Notes under the pieces: model-generated
Told to the model about the DNA's origin: nothing
The model's database searches: none
Seen by the model: the letters and a program-made list of their open reading frames with translations, nothing else
Program-made: the position numbers and the translations under genes
Shown here: one piece after another, positions 7,783-14,888 of the stretch
How the letters are laid out: each line of letters opens with the position of its first letter
How positions within the stretch are numbered: position 1 is the stretch's first letter
Source of the DNA: a virus
Length of the DNA: 64,000 bases
Virus record (IMG/VR): IMGVR_UViG_3300047356_000838
Coordinates: 1-64,000 of that record
Strand: one strand, 5' to 3'

Positions 7783-8029
7783 ACTAGATGCAAGACAACA
7801 ACTAATGGTAATCACTGCAGAAGAATGTGGCGAACTAGTGCAAGTATGCAGTAAAATATTACGTCAGGGAACCTTTGATAAAAAGCGTGAGCATCTTGTT
7901 GAAGAACTCGGCGATGTATACTGCATGATGCAACTTATTCAGGAATGGGATATTGTTAGTTGGCAAGAACTAGAAGATCGTGCAGAAGTTAAGCGAGCAA
8001 AACTTAGTAAGTGGAGTGAACTAGTATGA
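7772..8029 (+). CDS. MazG-like nucleotide pyrophosphohydrolase, 85 aa
   Basis: The frame extends upstream to 7604, but AAGGAG at 7756-7761 and the small overlap with the QueD-like gene point to ATG 7772. The protein has the all-alpha NTP-PPase metal motif: E18-x2-E21 in the first helix and E45-x2-D48 (EELGDVY) in the next. Family enzymes hydrolyse (d)NTPs or alarmones to monophosphates. Marine phages often carry MazG-like genes. It overlaps QueE by 4 bp, so the three genes are translationally coupled. Confidence 0.75.
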   Translation: MMRELDARQQLMVITAEECGELVQVCSKILRQGTFDKKREHLVEELGDVYCMMQLIQEWDIVSWQELEDRAEVKRAKLSKWSELV

Positions 8030-8910
8030 AACTAAGATATAGCGAAGCGTTTTACAGCGTACAAGGTGAAGGCAAGTTTGTAGGAGTACCCAGTGTATTC
8101 CTACGCACATTCGGTTGTAACTTTCGTTGTATGAACTTTGGACTTCCTAGAGGTACTCCAATGCGCAGTGAACAAGGAAAACACAATGCAGAAGTCAAAG
8201 AACTACTGGATAGTGGAATAGTAAATACAGTAGAGAAGTTTAATGACTTGCCTATTATCCACACAGGCTGTGATACATATGCAAGTATCTATCCAGAGTT
8301 TAAAAAGTTTATGATGGATAGAACTGTAGATGAAGTTGTAGAACATTTACTAAGTCTCACGCCTGAAGGCAGTTGGACTATGGAGAACGGTCAAGACGTA
8401 CACCTCATTTTTACAGGCGGAGAACCACTGTTAGGATGGCAGAAATTTTACGCAGAACTACTAGAACATCCACGTATGAAGGATTTAAAGAATGTCACAT
8501 TTGAAACAAATGCTACTCAATCCCTTAGGGAAGACTTTAGAAACTATCTCAACAATCAAGAGCGATTTACTGTCACTTGGAGTTGTTCCCCGAAACTTAC
8601 AGTTAGCGGAGAATCTCAAACTGATGCTATTAAGCCTGGGATTGTTGCCGATTACGCTGGTGTTAATAACAGTGAACTCTATCTCAAGTTTGTTGTCGCT
8701 GATAGTATGGATGTGGACGAAGTTGCAGATGCTGTTCAAGCATACCGTGACGCAGACGTTAACTGTGCAGTATATTGTATGCCGTTGGGCGGACGTAGTG
8801 AAGAGTATACACTCAATGTTCAGCAAGTCGCAGAACTTTGCATGGAGCGAGGTTGGCGCTTCACGCCAAGACTACACATCAGCCTCTTCGGAAATGCGTG
8901 GGGTACCTAG
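8026..8910 (+). CDS. queE: 7-carboxy-7-deazaguanine synthase (QueE-like radical SAM enzyme) with an insertion
   Basis: A 294-residue radical SAM enzyme. The N-terminus (FYSVQGEGKFVGVPSVFLR) and FTGGEPLLG are typical of QueE, which converts carboxy-tetrahydropterin to 7-carboxy-7-deazaguanine. The cluster motif is split: C31 and C35 keep the CxxxC spacing, but the third Cys appears as C82 in GCDTYASIYP, after an insertion of about 45 residues. Canonical QueE has CxxxCxxC directly followed by D-T/S, so CDT is retained but displaced. It sits directly behind the QueD-like and MazG-like genes. QueC and a DNA-inserting transglycosylase were not seen in this window. Confidence 0.8.
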   Translation: MKLRYSEAFYSVQGEGKFVGVPSVFLRTFGCNFRCMNFGLPRGTPMRSEQGKHNAEVKELLDSGIVNTVEKFNDLPIIHTGCDTYASIYPEFKKFMMDRTVDEVVEHLLSLTPEGSWTMENGQDVHLIFTGGEPLLGWQKFYAELLEHPRMKDLKNVTFETNATQSLREDFRNYLNNQERFTVTWSCSPKLTVSGESQTDAIKPGIVADYAGVNNSELYLKFVVADSMDVDEVADAVQAYRDADVNCAVYCMPLGGRSEEYTLNVQQVAELCMERGWRFTPRLHISLFGNAWGT

Positions 8911-9043
8911 CATTAATCCAATGGGCATTGAAGCGGATCTGGATCCTGAACGTATACACAAAGAAGCAAAAGCGCAAACACCATTAGAACGTGCAATGAA
9001 ACATCCAGTTGACATAGAAAAACTAAGAAAAGCAGGAATGTAA
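8894..9043 (+). CDS. Hypothetical protein, 49 aa
   Basis: ATG 8894 lies in the last bases of queE (17-bp overlap) and the TAA is shared with the next start (TAATG at 9041-9045). The frame remains open further upstream only as a shadow of queE; a later in-frame ATG at 8921 is also possible because no strong ribosome-binding site marks 8894. Short, charged, soluble; no domain recognised. Confidence 0.45.
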   Translation: MRGVPSINPMGIEADLDPERIHKEAKAQTPLERAMKHPVDIEKLRKAGM

Positions 9044-9399
9044 TGTTTGATAAAATTAAAAAAGCAGTATTAGGTAACCCTAAACCTGTAAAAGCAACAA
9101 AAACAAAACCTCGCAAAAGTGAAAAAGATCTTGCTACTGAAGCAGGCGAACCCTGGGTAAGTGTGCTGGGCATGGAACTGGATGCTGGTAGTTTAGAACG
9201 CGGCGCTTTTGAACTTGATTGGAATGACTTGTTTGTTGCGAAACTAGTTCGTGCAGGCTATCAAGGCAAAACAGATAACGACATTGTTGACAACTGGTTC
9301 CAGGATGTTTGTCGTAATGTTGTTCTTGAAAGTTATGAACAAGAGCAAGCACAACGCAATGTTGAGAACATTGACGAACATAGGAACGCCTACAAGTGA
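9043..9399 (+). CDS. Conserved-type marine phage hypothetical protein, 118 aa
   Basis: The N-terminal 30 residues are strongly basic (Lys/Arg-rich), followed by an acidic helical domain with ELDWNDLFV and a conserved-looking VDNWFQDVCRNVV segment. From memory it resembles an uncharacterised protein widespread in T4-like cyanophages (pattern GAFELDWN..F), but I cannot verify that here. The basic tail suggests nucleic-acid contact. It overlaps both neighbours by 1-4 bp. Confidence 0.6.
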   Translation: MFDKIKKAVLGNPKPVKATKTKPRKSEKDLATEAGEPWVSVLGMELDAGSLERGAFELDWNDLFVAKLVRAGYQGKTDNDIVDNWFQDVCRNVVLESYEQEQAQRNVENIDEHRNAYK

Positions 9400-10106
9400 T
9401 CTATGTAAATGGAGATAGTCATAGCGCAGGTGCTGAACTTGTAAAGGATTATTGTTTTGCTGCAGATGATGCAAGATACGTTGCATGGGGAAGTCGTGCG
9501 CATCCAGATGCAATACCACATACATTTGGATATAAAATAGCACAAGCACTGAATCAGCCTTTTTTTATGGATGCAGAGAGTGCAAGCAGTAATGCAAGAA
9601 TTATAAGAACATCACAGAAATTTATAAATGAAACACAGGATAAAAGCAAACTGTTTGTTATCATTGGATGGACAACACCGGAAAGAGAAGAATGGCCATA
9701 TCAAGACGGGTACATACAAATTACAGCAAGTGGTACAGATTCTGTGCCAGAAAGTATGGAAGAAGAATACCGAGAGTGGGTAGTAAAACAAACACCAGAT
9801 GAATTTGCTCGCAAAAAGCAGATATGGCGAGAACGTATTGCACAGTTCAGCAATGAATTAGACGATCAAAATATTAAACATTACTTCTTTAGGACTCAAT
9901 TGGAGTATCGCGAGTATCTCACTGGTCTTGGTTATAAGACTGTGAATGGTGGCCAACATTTTGGAATAGAAGCACATTCTGCTTGGTTCAAACACTTACT
10001 TCCTCAAATACTTGCAAGATACAATACAAAAACTGACTTGACACAACCAAGTAAACGTAGTATAATAACACAAGTTAAACAAGAGTTCAAAGGACTTAGA
10101 AACTAA
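9396..10106 (+). CDS. SGNH/GDSL-hydrolase-like protein
   Basis: The start is GTG at 9396, overlapping the previous TGA (GTGA). The 236-residue protein begins with VNGDSHSAG, matching GDSL block I with the nucleophile Ser, and has a late GGQHFGIEAHSAW that could supply the catalytic His; an Asn-bearing SSNARI segment fits block III. SGNH enzymes hydrolyse esters, including acetyl groups on glycans. Many phage members are uncharacterised, and activity is not certain. A consensus promoter for the next gene lies inside its 3' end. Confidence 0.6.
   Translation: MIYVNGDSHSAGAELVKDYCFAADDARYVAWGSRAHPDAIPHTFGYKIAQALNQPFFMDAESASSNARIIRTSQKFINETQDKSKLFVIIGWTTPEREEWPYQDGYIQITASGTDSVPESMEEEYREWVVKQTPDEFARKKQIWRERIAQFSNELDDQNIKHYFFRTQLEYREYLTGLGYKTVNGGQHFGIEAHSAWFKHLLPQILARYNTKTDLTQPSKRSIITQVKQEFKGLRN
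10038..10066 (+). promoter_or_regulatory. Exact-consensus sigma70 promoter for the FEN nuclease gene
   Basis: TTGACA (10038-10043), exactly 17 bp, TATAAT (10061-10066): a perfect consensus inside the 3' end of the SGNH-like gene. The ATG of the exonuclease follows 39 bp after the -10 box. It lacks the AGG and AATAGTAAGTT flanks of the five-copy promoter family, so it is a different class. Confidence 0.75.
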
Positions 10107-11113
10107 TGGCAACCTACTTACTTGTAGATACTATGAATACTTTCTTTCGTGCTAGACATGTAGTGCGAGGCGATGCTGAAACTAAAATTGGCATGGCTAT
10201 CCATATTACTCTCAACGCTATCAACAAGTGTTATCGCAAGTTTAATGCAGATCATGTGTTATTTGCCCTTGAAGGACGTAGTTGGCGCAAGGACTTTTAT
10301 ACTCCATACAAGAAGAATAGAACTGATAAGCGAGCAGCACAGAGCCCTAGTGAGCAAGAAGAGGACGCACTGTTCTTTGAGGCATATGATGACTTCCTAA
10401 AGTTTATTGGTGAGCGCACAAACTGTAGTGCTATGAAGTGTGAGATTGCAGAAGCAGATGATATAATTGCACGTTTTATTGCACTGCATCCTGAGGATAC
10501 ACACATTATTGTAAGCAGTGACACAGACTTTGTACAACTAATTAGTCCTACAGTGCATCAGTATAACGGTATTACTAATGAACTTATTAAAATTGATGGT
10601 GTGGTAAATGATGAAGGCAAGCCTGTGTTAGATAAGAAAACAGGCGAGCAAAAAGTTCCTGCTGCACCTGACTATCAGTTGTTTAAAAAGTGCATGCGAG
10701 GCGATGCTACTGACAATGTGTTCAGTGCATATCCTGGTGTGCGTGAAAAAGGCAGTAGTAAAAAGGTTGGACTACTGGAAGCATATGCTGACAAAGAAAC
10801 TAAAGGCTTTGCTTGGAACAACCTAATGCTACAGCGTTGGACAGATCACAATGGTGTAGAACACCGTGTACTTGACGACTATGAGCGCAATGTTACACTG
10901 GTAGACCTGACTGCACAGCCCACAGAGATCCGTGACTATGTAGATGATATTATCCGTGAACATAGTGTAGCAAAGAACAAGCCCATGGTAGGCGCACACT
11001 TTATGAAGTTCTGCGGTAAATGGGACATGCAACGTGTAGCAGAAAATGCACAGCAATTTGCACTATGGTTAAACGCTAATTACAAGGAGGACGAGCATGG
11101 AGTTCGTGGCTAA
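10106..11113 (+). CDS. 5'-3' exonuclease / RNase H of the FEN family (T4 Rnh-like)
   Basis: A 335-residue flap-endonuclease-family protein. Metal-binding acidic residues are visible in LLVDTMNTFFRA (N-terminus), CEIAEADDIIARF, SSDTDFVQL and MRGDATDNV, in the order seen in T4 RNase H and polymerase-I 5' nucleases. Such enzymes remove RNA primers and flaps during lagging-strand synthesis. Length matches T4 Rnh (about 305). The helix-hairpin-helix after GDATDN is modified (YPGVREKGSSKK). Its last 17 bp overlap the next gene. Confidence 0.85.
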   Translation: MATYLLVDTMNTFFRARHVVRGDAETKIGMAIHITLNAINKCYRKFNADHVLFALEGRSWRKDFYTPYKKNRTDKRAAQSPSEQEEDALFFEAYDDFLKFIGERTNCSAMKCEIAEADDIIARFIALHPEDTHIIVSSDTDFVQLISPTVHQYNGITNELIKIDGVVNDEGKPVLDKKTGEQKVPAAPDYQLFKKCMRGDATDNVFSAYPGVREKGSSKKVGLLEAYADKETKGFAWNNLMLQRWTDHNGVEHRVLDDYERNVTLVDLTAQPTEIRDYVDDIIREHSVAKNKPMVGAHFMKFCGKWDMQRVAENAQQFALWLNANYKEDEHGVRG

Positions 11114-11561
11114 ACCTGTACTAGAAGATAAGTTTTGGATTTTAGAAGATAATGGTCAAAAAGTAGGCACTATTCGCAGCAATGAAAATGGTGTTACACT
11201 ACAAGTTGGCAGTGAGAATCAAACGTTTAAAGCATTAGAAGAACTTACACAAAAGATCAGTGTTAGTTTCTCAGGCAAAGAACTTGTTAATAAAGAAAAA
11301 CAAGAATATGACGTACATGGTTATTTCTGTAAAACACGGCCATTTAATTCAATTTTTGATCTTAAACGCAAACTGCCACTGTACACAAAAACAACAGACA
11401 GTCAAAGTTTCTTTTGTGCAGGCTGGTATTGTATTCAGTTTGAGCATGGTTGGGTTCCTGCTAGTTGTCCTAAACTAATTACATTGTCTAGGAATAGTTA
11501 TCTTGGTCCTTTTAAAACAAAACTTGAAATGACAGAAGCACTAAGACAAACAAATGGCTAA
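11097..11561 (+). CDS. Hypothetical marine-phage-type protein, 154 aa
   Basis: ATG 11097 is preceded at the right distance by the perfect site AAGGAGG (11084-11090), which decides the start although it lies in the end of the nuclease gene. The protein is soluble and mixed alpha/beta with a central block, YDVHGYFCKTRPFN and FFCAGWYCIQF, rich in Cys and aromatics, and ends in GPFKTKLEM. It recalls an uncharacterised conserved protein of T4-like cyanophages. No catalytic motif recognised. Confidence 0.6.
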   Translation: MEFVAKPVLEDKFWILEDNGQKVGTIRSNENGVTLQVGSENQTFKALEELTQKISVSFSGKELVNKEKQEYDVHGYFCKTRPFNSIFDLKRKLPLYTKTTDSQSFFCAGWYCIQFEHGWVPASCPKLITLSRNSYLGPFKTKLEMTEALRQTNG

Positions 11562-11772
11562 ACCTCAGTTTCCTAATTTAGATAGACTATCACACGGGTG
11601 TATAAACCTGCGCAAAGATAGTTTGACTGTTAATGCGCAGGATGCTCGTGGTATTGCTAATGATTATACAAGATTACTAGAGTACATTACAGAACTACAG
11701 GATACTGTAATAGAATTACAGAAAGCACAAGATAGTGTAGTGGAAGTTCAGTTGGACGGGGATACTTTTTAG
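11554..11772 (+). CDS. Small coiled-coil protein, 72 aa
   Basis: It overlaps the previous gene by 8 bp. Residues about 35-65 (YTRLLEYITELQDTVIELQ) have regular heptads of Leu/Ile/Val and should form a coiled coil, suggesting an oligomerising or adaptor protein. No catalytic motif; family not recognised. Confidence 0.5.
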   Translation: MAKPQFPNLDRLSHGCINLRKDSLTVNAQDARGIANDYTRLLEYITELQDTVIELQKAQDSVVEVQLDGDTF

Positions 11773-11791
11773 TAAAGTACGCATATTTCTT

Positions 11792-11799
11792 GCTAAATA
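11792..11799 (+). promoter_or_regulatory. Possible T4 late-type box (GCTAAATA)
   Basis: In the 58-bp gap before the next gene, GCTAAATA shares the TAAATA core with the late-type boxes upstream of the tail genes and lies 31 bp before the ATG at 11831. It matches the T4 late consensus TATAAATA at 6 of 8 positions. TAAATA is common in AT-rich DNA, so this is weak. Confidence 0.25.
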
Positions 11800-11830
11800 A
11801 TAGTAGCATATTATAAAGTGAGATATAATA

Positions 11831-12118
11831 ATGAGTCGTCCTAAGCCTACTGTACTCTTAGAAAAAGTTGAAAAAGAAACATACAAAGCAGAGCAAGTAC
11901 TTGCAAGTCAAGGTATTTGGGCTGTCTACTACGACAAAAAACCAATCAATCTTAAAACGTTTAATATGCTTATTAGTTATCCAGGACCTAAATACAAAAA
12001 GGTATCCTTTAGCAATCCAGGACATGCTATTAACCTAGCAAAAAAACTTAATAAACAGTTTCAGACAGATCAGTTTACAGTTGTTGTATTAGACAAGGGT
12101 AAGCAGATTTACCCATGA
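11831..12118 (+). CDS. Conserved-type marine phage hypothetical protein, 95 aa
   Basis: A 95-residue protein beginning SRPKPTVLLE and containing ISYPGPKYKKVSFSNPGHA. This pattern matches, from memory, a short protein conserved in nearly all T4-like cyanophages; no function known to me. It is basic and probably single-domain alpha/beta. It is followed after 1 bp by the next gene. Confidence 0.65.
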   Translation: MSRPKPTVLLEKVEKETYKAEQVLASQGIWAVYYDKKPINLKTFNMLISYPGPKYKKVSFSNPGHAINLAKKLNKQFQTDQFTVVVLDKGKQIYP

Positions 12119-12119
12119 C

Positions 12120-12497
12120 ATGCGTACTAAAGACCAGTACACACAAGCATTTATAGATAATGATCCCAGAGAGTTTCATCTTAGACCAACATTCGACATA
12201 GCATATACTAACTGGTGGCAAAACGCCAGACGTGACGGTGGCTTTAGACTAACACAAAAAGGTTGCTTACACTGTGTTGACAGACTACAACTAGAATACT
12301 ATGAAATAAGCATAGAAGAAGTTGATCCCAGTGGACGCTTTCTTTTAGATCTTGACAGATATATCAAAACACCGTATTATATAAGAGATATAAAAAAACG
12401 TAGTAGAACAATAATGCTGTTTGATAAAAAGACACACTTTGCACTTACTATGTACAATGGTGATTTTCAGAAATTTATAAATGCACACAAAGTTTAA
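12120..12497 (+). CDS. Hypothetical protein, 125 aa
   Basis: ATG one base after the preceding stop. Soluble, rich in Arg, Asp and aromatic residues, with two Cys in GCLHCVD that could bind metal but without a second pair. The pattern LTQKGCLHCVDRLQLEYYEI suggests a compact beta-rich fold. No family assigned. It overlaps the next gene by 17 bp. Confidence 0.55.
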   Translation: MRTKDQYTQAFIDNDPREFHLRPTFDIAYTNWWQNARRDGGFRLTQKGCLHCVDRLQLEYYEISIEEVDPSGRFLLDLDRYIKTPYYIRDIKKRSRTIMLFDKKTHFALTMYNGDFQKFINAHKV

Positions 12498-12735
12498 ACA
12501 TTGGGGAACCAGAGAACTAGAAGACACTCATTGGAAGTGGATTGTGACTGCTGAAGTAGAGGATAATCCACAAGACAAACGCAAGTTTCTCGCATGGATG
12601 ACTAAACAGTTTGGTGAACAAGGTAGCCGTTGGAGCATACGTTGGAGTATGTTGGGTGTAGATATACGCTTTCACGAGCCAAAAGACTACTTTACGTTTA
12701 CCATGTTTCATACAATTGAGCCAGAAAAAGACTAA
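12481..12735 (+). CDS. Hypothetical protein, 84 aa
   Basis: It overlaps the previous gene by 17 bp. It is Trp-rich (eight Trp in 84 residues) with alternating basic and acidic residues and no membrane segment. Its stop codon runs straight into the next promoter (TAAAAAAGGTTGACA). Function unknown. Confidence 0.55.
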   Translation: MHTKFKHWGTRELEDTHWKWIVTAEVEDNPQDKRKFLAWMTKQFGEQGSRWSIRWSMLGVDIRFHEPKDYFTFTMFHTIEPEKD

Positions 12736-12741
12736 AAAAGG

Positions 12742-12769
12742 TTGACATATCCTCTAAACGTGCTATGTT
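12742..12769 (+). promoter_or_regulatory. Promoter of the shared AGGTTGAC / extended -10 family (copy 2)
   Basis: TTGACA (12742-12747), 16-bp spacer, TATGTT (12764-12769) preceded by TGC, with the shared TTTAATAGTAAGTT following and AAAAAAGG in front. The start codon of the next gene is at 12800, with GAGGAG about 10 bp before it. Confidence 0.8.
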
Positions 12770-12799
12770 TAATAGTAAGTTGTTTTTGAGGAGTGAGAT

Positions 12800-12949
12800 A
12801 TGTTTAAGTTTGTAATTACAGCAAAAATGCAAAATGGTGATGCCTGGGAAACTACACGGCATACTAAACGTGGTTTGGATAGTGTTATCCAAGACATCCT
12901 TAAAGATGATGCTGTTGTTAGTTTCAATGTTGAAGAGGTTCGCATATAA
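12800..12949 (+). CDS. Hypothetical protein, 49 aa
   Basis: First gene after promoter copy 2. ATG 12800 follows a clear GAGGAG site, and its TAA overlaps the next ATG (TAATG). The product is a compact alpha/beta polypeptide without signal peptide. Its clear promoter, ribosome-binding site and coupling make it very likely to be expressed despite its size. Confidence 0.6.
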   Translation: MFKFVITAKMQNGDAWETTRHTKRGLDSVIQDILKDDAVVSFNVEEVRI

Positions 12950-13239
12950 TGGAAAAGGGCAACGTAGTTTGGCTTGAGGGTAGATCTCGCCACGGTAAGA
13001 ATCGCATAGAACAGCATGGTAATCCTTGGACTGTAAACGCAAAAGGCAAGTTCAACGGCAATGATGCAGTGCGTATGCGCAGTGAAAATGAAACATTTAA
13101 CCTAGGTCAAGGTCGTAAAATGCACGACGAACGCTGGGTATTCCTTAAAGATGATCCTAACTTTTGGGTCAAATGTGATGCAGACGCAATGGAGCGTTTG
13201 TGCGATGCTAACATTCCTACAGATTGGTTAACACGATAA
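12949..13239 (+). CDS. Conserved-type marine phage hypothetical protein, 96 aa
   Basis: A 96-residue protein with the patterns RSRHGKNRIEQHGNPWTV and DERWVFLKDDPNFWV. I remember the same arrangement (GKNRI.QHG ... RWVLLENDPNF) from T4-like cyanophage hypothetical proteins. Basic N-terminal half, acidic C-terminal half. TAATG junctions on both sides show a translationally coupled trio behind promoter copy 2. Confidence 0.65.
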   Translation: MEKGNVVWLEGRSRHGKNRIEQHGNPWTVNAKGKFNGNDAVRMRSENETFNLGQGRKMHDERWVFLKDDPNFWVKCDADAMERLCDANIPTDWLTR

Positions 13240-13412
13240 TGTATTATTTGGCAGTTGAAATCGAAGATGGTGAACTCCTAGTTTGGGAACATTTGGATAG
13301 TAAAACTATGATGGAGATGCGTAATCTATATGTGCATCTTGGTGCAGAAAATGTTCGCAGTGGTCGTATGAAAAAGGTTGACAATCTAGCAAAAGATGCT
13401 ATGTTTGTATAG
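13239..13412 (+). CDS. Hypothetical protein, 57 aa, with a promoter inside its 3' end
   Basis: I place the start at ATG 13239, which overlaps the previous TAA; an upstream in-frame ATG at 13224 lies within the preceding gene. The product begins YYLAVEIEDGELLVWEH and looks like a small beta-rich protein. Its last codons (KKVDNLAKDAMFV) are the very bases that form promoter copy 3, so the C-terminal sequence is constrained by the promoter. Confidence 0.55.
   Translation: MYYLAVEIEDGELLVWEHLDSKTMMEMRNLYVHLGAENVRSGRMKKVDNLAKDAMFV
13378..13405 (+). promoter_or_regulatory. Promoter of the shared AGGTTGAC / extended -10 family (copy 3)
   Basis: TTGACA (13378-13383), 16-bp spacer, TATGTT (13400-13405) preceded by TGC, followed by GTATAGTAAGTT. 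It lies wholly within the coding end of the 57-residue gene and drives the MoxR-like ATPase, whose ATG at 13441 follows an AGAGGAG site. Confidence 0.8.
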
Positions 13413-13440
13413 TAAGTTATTTTTTAGAGGAGACTAAAAC

Positions 13441-14550
13441 ATGTCAGCAGTTGATGCAAGAACCGTTACTGTAAAACAAGCAGTTACTAGACTAATTCGT
13501 GCGCTTAAAAAAGATCGCCCACTTTTCCTCTGGGGACCTCCAGGTGTTGGCAAGTCAGAGATGTGCCAATACGTTGTTGATAGTGGTGAACTTGGTAAAG
13601 CAAAACTAATAGACATTCGTGCTAGTTTGCTGGATCCTACAGATGTGCGAGGCTTTCCTGCGCCAGACCTAGCAAACAATAGAATGGTTTGGTTACCTCC
13701 TGTGGATTTTCCTACAGAAGAAGAAGCAGCAAAGTATGACACAATTGTTATGCTGTTTGACGAACTTAACAGTGGTGCACAGAGTGTGCAAGCCGCGCTT
13801 TATCAACTAATACTTAACAAAAAGGTTGGTCAGTATGAACTTCCTAAAAACGTTAAGATTGTAGCGGCTGGTAACCGTGAGAGTGATAAAGGTGTTACAT
13901 ATCGTATGCCTACTCCGCTTGCTAACCGTTTTGTACACTTGGAAATCCGTGCAGACTTTGAAGCATGGTTGGATTGGGCTGTTGCTAACAAGATCCATGA
14001 AGATGTAGTTGGTTACATTTCTTTTGCTAAAGCAGACTTGTTTGACTTTGATCCTCGTGCAAGTGGACATGCTTTTGCTACACCGCGTAGTTGGACTTTT
14101 GTAAGCCAGTTCTGTGAGGATGAAGACATCCGTGATGCAGAACTTACAGACTTGGTTGCAGGTACAGTAGGTGAAGGCATTGCTGTAAAGTTTATGAATC
14201 ACCGCAAGTTTGCAAAAGACCTTCCGCTTCCAAGTGATATCCTTGCTGGTAAGGTTAAAGAGTGCAAAGTAAAAGAAATCTCTGCACAGTATGCACTAAC
14301 AATTGGTATGTGCTACGAATTGCAGGATACTTTCGAGAAGATGGGCAAGGATGATGTTGATGCGTGGCACAAACTTGCGGATAACTTCTTCCGCTTTATG
14401 ATGGACTTCTTCCCCACGGAGATGACTGTTATGGGTTGTCGTGTTGCTATTAACCAGTACAACTTGCCTTTCCAACCAGACAAGCTCAAGCACTTTGATG
14501 AGTTTTATGATCGCTTTGGCAAGTATGTTGCTGCAAGTAATGAGGACTAA
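13441..14550 (+). CDS. MoxR-type AAA+ ATPase
   Basis: A 369-residue AAA+ ATPase of the MoxR family. Walker A is GPPGVGKS (32-39), Walker B is VMLFDELN with D107-E108, followed by a sensor-1-like VAAGNRES and an arginine-finger-like PLANRFVH. MoxR ATPases work as hexamers with a VWA-domain partner, often to insert metals or remodel complexes. A VWA protein with a zincin-like motif is encoded 2.4 kb downstream, each gene with its own copy of the same promoter, so the two are probably partners. Such pairs occur in several marine T4-like phages; the target is unknown. Confidence 0.85.
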   Translation: MSAVDARTVTVKQAVTRLIRALKKDRPLFLWGPPGVGKSEMCQYVVDSGELGKAKLIDIRASLLDPTDVRGFPAPDLANNRMVWLPPVDFPTEEEAAKYDTIVMLFDELNSGAQSVQAALYQLILNKKVGQYELPKNVKIVAAGNRESDKGVTYRMPTPLANRFVHLEIRADFEAWLDWAVANKIHEDVVGYISFAKADLFDFDPRASGHAFATPRSWTFVSQFCEDEDIRDAELTDLVAGTVGEGIAVKFMNHRKFAKDLPLPSDILAGKVKECKVKEISAQYALTIGMCYELQDTFEKMGKDDVDAWHKLADNFFRFMMDFFPTEMTVMGCRVAINQYNLPFQPDKLKHFDEFYDRFGKYVAASNED

Positions 14551-14553
14551 TCC

Positions 14554-14832
14554 ATGTACTTGAAAAAACAAACATTACAAGACGACTTTGGCATATGGTG
14601 GGACTTGCCAAAGTATCGTAACAGAGATTTTGAAGCAAAGCAGTATGCACAAAATATGATTACCAAAGTAAATGTGGGCAAGTATGGTTGGCCTGGACCT
14701 GAAAAAGATGTAAAGTATTGGGTTGAACTAGACAATGGTAAAGTAGTTGGCTTCCGTCACGGTATGAGTGAAGGCGGCAAGCGCAGAGCAAAGTATGCAG
14801 AGTTTCCTGTATATAATGCTAAAAAAGGTTGA
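14554..14832 (+). CDS. Hypothetical protein, 92 aa
   Basis: It starts 3 bp after the ATPase stop with GAGGAC upstream. A basic, aromatic-rich protein (WWDLPKYRNRDFEAKQY, VKYWVELDNGKVVGF), probably a single small alpha/beta domain. Its stop TGA is part of the -35 box of promoter copy 4. Position suggests an accessory to the MoxR/VWA system, but there is no direct evidence. Confidence 0.55.
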   Translation: MYLKKQTLQDDFGIWWDLPKYRNRDFEAKQYAQNMITKVNVGKYGWPGPEKDVKYWVELDNGKVVGFRHGMSEGGKRRAKYAEFPVYNAKKG

Positions 14833-14856
14833 CAACTCTGTAATCTATGTTATATT
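14829..14856 (+). promoter_or_regulatory. Promoter of the shared AGGTTGAC / extended -10 family (copy 4)
   Basis: TTGACA (14829-14834) overlaps the stop codon of the upstream gene. A 16-bp spacer leads to TATATT (14851-14856) preceded by TGT, then TAATTATAAGTTGG. It lies 32 bp upstream of ATG 14889. Confidence 0.75.
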
Positions 14857-14888
14857 TAATTATAAGTTGGATTTGTAGAGAGAATTAG

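Noticed and set aside
9009-9044. TTGACA before the 118-residue gene
   Set aside because: The only -10-like hexamer (TGTAAT at 9039-9044) is 24 bp away, outside promoter spacing.
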